11,261 nucleotides of DNA from Ruminococcus sp. UBA1780 (lineage in GTDB: Bacteria; Bacillota; Clostridia; Oscillospirales; Ruminococcaceae): the NCBI GenBank assembly GCA_002315235.1, contig DCGK01000030.1, forward strand, positions 1-11,261, given 5' to 3'. A model generated the notes under the pieces. That model searched no databases and had not been told where the DNA came from. It saw nothing but the letters and a program-made list of their open reading frames with translations. Below, one piece after another: positions 7,350 through 11,261 of this stretch. Both the position numbers and the translations under genes were made by a program. How positions within the stretch are numbered: position 1 is the first letter of the stretch; each line of letters starts with the position of its first letter.

Positions 7350-7982
7350 ATGGCCGGAATGATTATTCCAGCTGAATATGAAGGATCAGTCTGCGAAATA
7401 AAAACAACAGAAAATACTTTTATTACCACAGCAAGAGTTTCTTCGGTGTCATCCGATAAGATAAAGTTCAGCATCAAAGGAAGGGCATTCAGGTCGGTTT
7501 CTTTCGGAACACGTGTAAAAATAAACATTATAAATTCAACTCACGGCTTCAGGGTACTTGAGGGAAAGGTTTTCACCTATTCATTCGGTACTCTTACTCT
7601 TACTGATATCCGCAGCATTGCCGAGAGGGAGAGAAGAAGAAGTCTCAGAGTTGACATAAATGCATCTGCAAAGGCTGCGTATGAGAACACTCTGACAGGA
7701 AGAACTTCATTTGTGGAAATAACCGTAAGGGATCTGAGCCTGAACGGAGTAAAGTTTACAAGCAGGGTTCGTTTTGATATCGGTTCCAGAATTATATTCG
7801 GACTTGATCTTGGACGAACAAAATATATGGATATCACCTGCTCAGTTATGCGTCGCGGTTCAGAATCAGCAGGCGGAGAAATGAGCTATGTCGCTCGTCT
7901 TGAAAGTGAATCCGGACAGGAGGACGATATATGTTCATACCTTCTTCAGAAACAGGGAGAACTTTATAAAAAATCAAAATAA
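7350..7982 (+). CDS. PilZ-domain c-di-GMP receptor (YcgR/YpfA-like)
   Basis: This is a 210-residue protein with no membrane segment. Residues about 1-90 form a beta-rich N-terminal region resembling the YcgR N-domain. The PilZ domain follows with both c-di-GMP-binding motifs intact: RxxxR as R96-R97-S98-L99-R100, and DxSxxG as D128-L-S130-L-N-G133. Proteins of this layout slow or stop flagellar rotation when c-di-GMP is high. It starts at ATG 7350 with AAAGGGG (7337-7343) 6 nt upstream, 30 bp after flhX, and is the last gene before the operon terminator. Its place in the flagellar operon supports a motility role. The PilZ call is firm; the effect on the motor is inferred from the family. Confidence 0.88.
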   Translation: MAGMIIPAEYEGSVCEIKTTENTFITTARVSSVSSDKIKFSIKGRAFRSVSFGTRVKINIINSTHGFRVLEGKVFTYSFGTLTLTDIRSIAERERRRSLRVDINASAKAAYENTLTGRTSFVEITVRDLSLNGVKFTSRVRFDIGSRIIFGLDLGRTKYMDITCSVMRRGSESAGGEMSYVARLESESGQEDDICSYLLQKQGELYKKSK

Positions 7983-7988
7983 ATACTG

Positions 7989-8018
7989 AAAGAGCTGACC
8001 ATCCGGCAGCTCTTTTTT
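7989..8018 (+). terminator. Rho-independent terminator of the flagellar operon
   Basis: AAAGAGCTG (7989-7997) pairs with CAGCTCTTT (8007-8015) around a 9-nt loop, and the run of Ts at 8013-8018 completes a standard intrinsic terminator. It begins 7 nt after the PilZ stop codon. Confidence 0.92.
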
Positions 8019-8033
8019 GTGTATATGCGGAAA

Positions 8034-8058
8034 ATATCTGATTGACACAGGCAGATAT
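8034..8058. promoter_or_regulatory. inverted repeat around the -35 box, possible operator
   Basis: ATATCTG (8034-8040) and CAGATAT (8052-8058) form a perfect 7-bp dyad with an 11-bp centre that contains the TTGACA -35 element. A dimeric repressor bound here would block the promoter. The dyad is read directly; a regulator is inferred, and none is encoded in the window. Confidence 0.4.
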
Positions 8059-8071
8059 GTCATGATATAAT
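8042..8071 (+). promoter_or_regulatory. consensus sigma-A promoter of the pseudouridine synthase gene
   Basis: The -35 TTGACA (8042-8047) and -10 TATAAT (8066-8071) both match consensus exactly with an 18-bp spacer. TGA just before the -10 makes an extended TGn element. Transcription should start near 8078-8079, just after the preceding terminator and about 75 nt before the start codon. Confidence 0.88.
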
Positions 8072-8083
8072 TAAAGGTATATG

Positions 8084-8135
8084 TATGGATATTTAAACCG
8101 CAGATAAATAGCCATAGCCTGAAACTGACCTGCGG
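8084..8135 (+). promoter_or_regulatory. leader pseudoknot upstream of the pseudouridine synthase gene
   Basis: TATGG-A-TATTTA (8084-8095) pairs with TAAATA-G-CCATA (8105-8116), giving 11 base pairs with one A-G mismatch. The loop AACCGCAGA (8096-8104) contains CCGCAG (8098-8103), which is perfectly complementary to CTGCGG at 8130-8135. The result is an H-type pseudoknot with the 13-nt linker GCCTGAAACTGAC. It starts about 5 nt after the predicted transcription start and ends 6 nt before the GGA of the ribosome binding site, so it could govern ribosome access. The same arrangement occurs at 10399-10454. Confidence 0.6.
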
Positions 8136-8152
8136 ATGAAAGGAATGATTAA

Positions 8153-8884
8153 ATGGAACTTGTAAGAATACAGAAAATCATTGCAGACAGCGGATACTGT
8201 TCAAGACGTAAAGCTGAAGAATATATCCAGAGAGGTAAGGTAAAGGTAAACGGCCATCCTGTAAAACTCGGAGACAAGGCAGGGTTCAGGGACGAAATCA
8301 CAGTCTGCGGCGAGAGACTTTACAGACCGAAGAAAAAGAACTATATATACCTTATGCTTAACAAACCGAGAGGATATGTGACAACTGTTTCAGATGAACT
8401 TGACAGAAAATGCGTTATTGACCTGCTTGACGGTGTTGAGGAAAGAGTTTATCCTGTTGGCAGACTTGACAAGAATTCAGAGGGACTTCTTCTTTTCACA
8501 AATGACGGAAATTTTGCAAATAATGTAATGCATCCGAGCAGACATCTTGCAAAGACATATCGTGTTACAGTTCGTCCTGACATTACAGATGAACAGCTTA
8601 TCACAATGTCAGCCGGTATGGAAATTGACGGATATAAAACGCAGCCTGCGGTTATTAATGTACTTTCAAAGGAACCCGGAAGAGTAGTTCTTCTTATGAC
8701 AATCCGTGAAGGCAGAAACCGTCAGATCAGAAAAATGTGCGAGGGAGTCGGACTTGAAGTCGCACGACTCAGAAGAATAAGCATAGGTCCGGTTAAGCTC
8801 GGAATGCTCAAGCCGGGAACATACCGTGAACTTACTCCGGAAGAACTGAGAGCAATCAGAAATGCTCTTGGTGAAGACAAATAA
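8153..8884 (+). CDS. rluB: RsuA/RluB-family rRNA pseudouridine synthase
   Basis: This enzyme converts a specific uridine in ribosomal RNA to pseudouridine; the RluB branch acts on 23S rRNA. An S4 RNA-binding domain covers about residues 3-56 (RIQKIIADSGYCSRRKAEEY). The catalytic domain follows, with LMLNKPRGYVTT (68-79) and the family motif GRLDKNSEGLLLFTNDG, in which D106 is the catalytic aspartate. NRQIRKMCEGVGLEVARLRR lies near the C-terminus. The 243-residue length is typical. The ATG start has AAAGGA about 9 nt upstream. The gene stands alone: a terminator lies before it, it has its own strong promoter, and no clear terminator follows. RluB rather than RsuA is the usual assignment in Firmicutes, but the exact target uridine cannot be read from the sequence. 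Confidence 0.93.
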   Translation: MELVRIQKIIADSGYCSRRKAEEYIQRGKVKVNGHPVKLGDKAGFRDEITVCGERLYRPKKKNYIYLMLNKPRGYVTTVSDELDRKCVIDLLDGVEERVYPVGRLDKNSEGLLLFTNDGNFANNVMHPSRHLAKTYRVTVRPDITDEQLITMSAGMEIDGYKTQPAVINVLSKEPGRVVLLMTIREGRNRQIRKMCEGVGLEVARLRRISIGPVKLGMLKPGTYRELTPEELRAIRNALGEDK

Positions 8885-8925
8885 CATATACAGTTCTTTA
8901 ATAAACAAAGAAATCAGCAATCCTA

Positions 8926-8960
8926 TTGCAAAATAAAAAAAATTGTGTTATGATTATAAT
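8926..8960 (+). promoter_or_regulatory. likely sigma-A promoter of the carboxyltransferase operon
   Basis: TTGCAA (8926-8931) and TATGAT (8949-8954) are separated by 17 bp over an A-rich spacer. The adjacent TATAAT (8955-8960) is an alternative -10 but has no good -35 at the right distance. Transcription would start near 8961-8967. The 151-bp gap from 8885 to 9035 otherwise holds only a leader hairpin, and no clear terminator for the preceding gene is visible. Confidence 0.6.
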
Positions 8961-8964
8961 GTTT

Positions 8965-8993
8965 GGTTAATAGAAGTGTTATTCTGTTAATCC
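8965..8993 (+). promoter_or_regulatory. leader hairpin upstream of the carboxyltransferase gene
   Basis: GGTTAATAGAA (8965-8975) pairs with TTCTGTTAATCC (8982-8993), giving 11 pairs with one T-G wobble and a bulged T at 8991, around the loop GTGTTA. GTTA of the loop can pair with TAAC at 9003-9006, but only over 4 bp. It sits at the predicted 5' end of the transcript, 42 nt before the start codon. It may be a weak relative of the two pseudoknot leaders but lacks their CCGCAG/CTGCGG pair. Confidence 0.4.
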
Positions 8994-9035
8994 TTTAAAA
9001 CCTAACTAATAAATATCTCAGAAAGGGAATTTCAT

Positions 9036-10376
9036 ATGCAGATGGAGAAAAATTTAAACAGCGCGGCACGCGTAAGACTCTCATCTCTGTTTGATGATGG
9101 CGTTTACACAGAGATTAACTCATTGTCAGTTGAGAAGGACAGCCTTGCCAGTGTTGTTACAGCATACGGTTACGTAAACGGATCACTTGTTTACGCTTAT
9201 TCACAGGATAAGTCAGTAAACGGCGGTGCGGTAGGAACTGTTCACGCTCAGAAGATTTCAAAACTTTACTCACTTGCTGCGAAGACAGGCAGACCGGTAT
9301 TAGGAATTCATGACTCAAACGGTGCTTTTATTGACGGCACAGTTGATTCACTTAATGCATACGGCGAGATGATTGGCACTGCAGCTTCAGTATCAGGAGT
9401 TGTTCCGCAGATTTCACTTATTGCAGGAACATGCGCAGGAAGCGCTGCAATGCTCGCATGTTCAGCTGATTTTGTTGTAATGACAAAGGATGCAGAACTT
9501 TTCGCAGCTCCGAACGGAGCAGGCACAGCTGCGGATGCTGCAAAGGCAGGCACAGCTGCAGTTGTATGTGACGACGAAGCAGCTGCTGTTGAAACAGTAA
9601 AGGAACTTCTCAGACTGATTCCTGAAAATAATCTCACATCAGTTCCTGTATACGAATATTCTGAAAATTCATTTGCATCAGGAAGCAGCCTTTCTGACAT
9701 TGTAAATAATATAGCTGACGCTGACTCAGTTACTGAGCTTTACAGCGGATTCGGCAAGGCTTCATATACAGCACTTGCAACAGCTGCAGGTTCTACAATT
9801 GGTATTGCGGCTACAAACAAAACTTCCGACAGACTTACAGCAGATGACTCAGCAAAGATTGCACGTTTTGTAAGAACATGTGATGCTTTCGGAATCCCTG
9901 TAGTTACAGTTGTTGATACAGAAGGCTTTGACGGTGAGGAAGAGGCTGCAGGCAGCGTAAGAAATATGACAATGCTCGCCGGAGCGTATGCAGAAGCAAC
10001 AACAGCAAAGATTACAGTTGTAACAGGCAAGGCTTACGGTCCTGCATTCGTTGCTCTTGCAAGCAGAGGTGCAAATGCCGATCTTACATTTGCATGGAAC
10101 AGTGCTGTTATTTCACCGCTTAATCCACTTACAGCAGTTGAATTCCTCTGGCATGAAAAACTTGCCGGAGCAGCTAACGTGGCTCAGAAGAGACAGGAGC
10201 TTGCAGCAGAATACATTGCTGAAAATGCAACAGCTGAAAAGGCAGCTTACAGAAACGGTGTAGACGAAATAATCTCAGCAGCTGAGACAAGAACAAAGAT
10301 TACAGACGCACTCGAAATTCTTTCAGGAAAGAGAGTATCACGTCTTCCTAAGAAGCACAACAATCTTCCGCTTTAA
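9036..10376 (+). CDS. divergent acyl-CoA carboxyltransferase (MmdA / transcarboxylase 12S-like)
   Basis: Family members move a carboxyl group between carboxybiotin and an acyl-CoA such as propionyl- or acetyl-CoA. The crotonase-like carboxyltransferase fold is recognisable twice, as SGVVPQISLIAGTCAGSAAM (N-half) and AKITVVTGKAYGPAF...DLTFAW (C-half). It is short at 446 residues against about 510 for MmdA. Several usual motifs are changed: DSGGARIQEG is DSNGAFIDG (93-101), GPCAGGA is GTCAGSA (131-137), AYGGA is AYGPA (333-337), and the EELGGA-H segment is missing. It has no signal peptide. The first ATG, with AAAGGG (9022-9027) 8 nt upstream, is preferred over the ATG two codons later. It is followed by a biotin carrier and a 5S/OadA-like gene. 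The substrate is unknown; reduced or altered activity is possible. Confidence 0.8.
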   Translation: MQMEKNLNSAARVRLSSLFDDGVYTEINSLSVEKDSLASVVTAYGYVNGSLVYAYSQDKSVNGGAVGTVHAQKISKLYSLAAKTGRPVLGIHDSNGAFIDGTVDSLNAYGEMIGTAASVSGVVPQISLIAGTCAGSAAMLACSADFVVMTKDAELFAAPNGAGTAADAAKAGTAAVVCDDEAAAVETVKELLRLIPENNLTSVPVYEYSENSFASGSSLSDIVNNIADADSVTELYSGFGKASYTALATAAGSTIGIAATNKTSDRLTADDSAKIARFVRTCDAFGIPVVTVVDTEGFDGEEEAAGSVRNMTMLAGAYAEATTAKITVVTGKAYGPAFVALASRGANADLTFAWNSAVISPLNPLTAVEFLWHEKLAGAANVAQKRQELAAEYIAENATAEKAAYRNGVDEIISAAETRTKITDALEILSGKRVSRLPKKHNNLPL

Positions 10377-10398
10377 GGAAACCAAATATATCGACTGA

Positions 10399-10454
10399 CA
10401 GGAATTATTTTCCCGCAGTAAAATAATTCTGACTGATAAAACTCATATCTGCGG
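10399..10454 (+). promoter_or_regulatory. leader pseudoknot upstream of the biotin carrier gene
   Basis: CA-GAATTATTTT (10399-10411, with G10401 bulged) pairs with AAAATAATTC-TG (10420-10431), giving 12 base pairs. The loop CCCGCAGT (10412-10419) contains CCGCAG (10413-10418), which is perfectly complementary to CTGCGG at 10449-10454. The linker contains CTGATAAAACT (10433-10443). The 3' strand ends 6 nt before the GGA of the ribosome binding site and 16 nt before the ATG. The stem has no T-tract after it and is not a terminator. It shares loop, linker and spacing with the element at 8084-8135. Confidence 0.6.
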
Positions 10455-10470
10455 AGAACTGGAGTTTTTT

Positions 10471-10836
10471 ATGAAAAGATTTAATATTACAGTAAACGGA
10501 AAAGCATATGACGTTGCAGTAGAAGAAATCACAGACGGTTCAGCACCAGCAGCAGCTCCTGCTCCTGTAAAGGCAGCAGCACCTGCACCAGCAGCACCGG
10601 CGGCAGCTCCTGCAGTCGGAGAAGGCACTAAGGTTACAGCACCAATGCCTGGCAACATTCTCGATGTAAAGGTAAGCACAGGCGATACAGTTACAAAGGG
10701 ACAGGTGCTCATGGTACTTGAAGCTATGAAGATGGAAAATGACATCGTTGCTCCATGTGATGGTAAGGTTACAAGCGTTATTGCCAAGAAGGGCGATACA
10801 GTAAACGCTTCAGACGCTCTCGCAACAATTCAGTAA
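10471..10836 (+). CDS. biotin carboxyl carrier protein (transcarboxylase 1.3S / decarboxylase gamma-type)
   Basis: This 121-residue carrier holds the biotin that shuttles CO2 between the two carboxyltransferase sites of its complex. The N-terminus MKRFNITVNGKAYDVAVEE is typical of biotin subunits of decarboxylases and transcarboxylase. Next come a flexible Ala/Pro linker (about 24-49) and a biotinyl domain (about 52-121) with the biotin-attachment motif EAMKM. K87, 34 residues from the C-terminus, is the modified lysine. It starts at ATG 10471 with TGGAG about 6 nt upstream, 94 bp after the carboxyltransferase gene, and lies 21 bp before the next gene. The linker contains AP repeats of variable type only. 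It is distinct from the AccB of fatty-acid synthesis, judging by its context and short N-terminal part. Confidence 0.92.
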   Translation: MKRFNITVNGKAYDVAVEEITDGSAPAAAPAPVKAAAPAPAAPAAAPAVGEGTKVTAPMPGNILDVKVSTGDTVTKGQVLMVLEAMKMENDIVAPCDGKVTSVIAKKGDTVNASDALATIQ

Positions 10837-10857
10837 GAGCACGAAAGGCGGTTTATT

Positions 10858-11261
10858 ATGGCTAAGAAAATTGGAATTACCGAAACTGTCCTCCGTGATG
10901 CGCATCAGTCACTTCTTGCTACTCGTATGCCTCTTGAGGATATGCTTCCTATTCTTGAAAAGATGGACAAGGTTGGCTATCATTCAATCGAATGCTGGGG
11001 CGGTGCAACATTTGACTCATGTCTCAGATTTCTTGACGAGGATCCGTGGGAGAGACTTCGTATTTTAAAGAAAAATCTTCCTAACACAAAGCTTCAGATG
11101 CTCTTCAGAGGTCAGAACATGCTCGGTTACCGTCATTATGCTGATGACGTACTCGAATATTTTGTTCAGAAAATTGTAGCAAACGGTATGGACATCATCC
11201 GTATCTTCGATGCTCTCAATGATATCAGAAACCTCGAATCAGCTATTAAGGCTACAAGAAA
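10858..11261 (+). CDS. oxaloacetate decarboxylase alpha / transcarboxylase 5S-like subunit, N-terminal part
   Basis: The gene runs off the window; 134 codons are visible and stay open to the end. It starts MAKKIGITETVLRDAHQSLL and continues with ECWGGATFDSCLRFLDEDPW, LQMLFRGQNMLGYRHYADDV and IIRIFDALND, all hallmarks of the HMGL-like carboxyltransferase domain shared by OadA, PycB and transcarboxylase 5S. D14 in the LRDAHQS motif is the expected divalent-metal ligand. The domain exchanges carboxyl groups between carboxybiotin and pyruvate/oxaloacetate. AAAGGCGG (10844-10851) is the ribosome binding site, and the biotin carrier gene ends 21 bp upstream. Whether a C-terminal conserved-carboxylase or biotin domain follows cannot be seen. 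OadA, PycB and 5S cannot be told apart from this part alone. Confidence 0.93.
   Translation, partial: MAKKIGITETVLRDAHQSLLATRMPLEDMLPILEKMDKVGYHSIECWGGATFDSCLRFLDEDPWERLRILKKNLPNTKLQMLFRGQNMLGYRHYADDVLEYFVQKIVANGMDIIRIFDALNDIRNLESAIKATR

Noticed and set aside
8917..8929. GCAAT-CCT-ATTGC hairpin as terminator of the pseudouridine synthase gene
   Set aside because: The stem is only 5 bp and is followed by an A-rich stretch, not a T-tract; it also overlaps the likely -35 of the next promoter.
9308..10030. Long opposite-strand reading frames within the carboxyltransferase gene
   Set aside because: They come from the biased, alanine-rich codon use of the real gene; the translations are low-complexity Ser/Ala/Val with no domain.
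10051..10263. Same-strand 70-codon frame inside the carboxyltransferase gene
   Set aside because: It is out of frame within a confidently assigned gene and has no ribosome binding site or recognisable features.
10871..11068. A 65-codon frame starting at 10871
   Set aside because: It is an out-of-frame shadow of the open OadA/5S-like gene that starts at 10858 and shows clear family motifs.
1..11261. tRNA, rRNA, CRISPR arrays, insertion sequences or prophage genes
   Set aside because: None seen: no repeated spacer pattern, transposase motif or cloverleaf sequence was found by eye.

Overview
All genes in this window lie on the + strand. It looks like a low-to-moderate GC Gram-positive of the class Clostridia. 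The evidence is the strong AGGAGG-type ribosome binding sites, the frequent GTG/TTG starts, a FliA/SigD-type sigma factor inside a flagellar operon, an FlhX (stand-alone FlhB C-terminal domain) gene, and a fermentative biotin-dependent carboxyltransferase/decarboxylase cluster. A Ruminococcus-like (Oscillospiraceae) host is my best guess from gene style, but the sequence does not prove it.

Region 1 (1-8018) is the 3' part of a flagellar operon: flhB, flhA, a sigma-28-type factor, two rod/hook-family proteins (FlgF- and FlgG-like), a 469-residue protein whose C-terminus resembles that of FliK, a stand-alone FlhB C-terminal domain (FlhX), and a PilZ-domain protein. A Rho-independent terminator follows. 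The genes are tightly packed; the FliK-like and FlhX genes overlap by 14 bp. FlhB and FlhA form the export gate, the sigma factor turns on late flagellar genes, FlgF/FlgG are rod parts, the FliK-like/FlhX pair probably concerns the export-specificity switch, and PilZ is the likely c-di-GMP input. The flhF, flhG and che genes often found between flhA and sigD in Firmicutes are absent here. A 93-bp spacer with strong secondary structure takes their place.

Region 2 (8019-8884) is one gene, an RsuA/RluB-family pseudouridine synthase. It has a full-consensus sigma-A promoter with an extended -10, an inverted repeat around the -35, and a leader that can fold into an H-type pseudoknot.

Region 3 (8885-11261) starts a metabolic operon: a divergent acyl-CoA carboxyltransferase (12S/MmdA-like), a biotin carrier protein (1.3S-like), and the start of an oxaloacetate decarboxylase alpha/transcarboxylase 5S-like gene that runs off the window. 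These three activities are the components of a transcarboxylase; a membrane decarboxylase with subunits further downstream is the main alternative.

The most unusual signal is non-coding. The leaders of the pseudouridine synthase gene and the biotin carrier gene can both form the same pseudoknot: an 11-12 bp A/T-rich hairpin whose loop carries CCGCAG, an A-rich linker containing CTGA and AAACT, and a matching CTGCGG placed exactly 6 nt before the GGA of the ribosome binding site. This may be an undescribed cis-regulatory RNA class.
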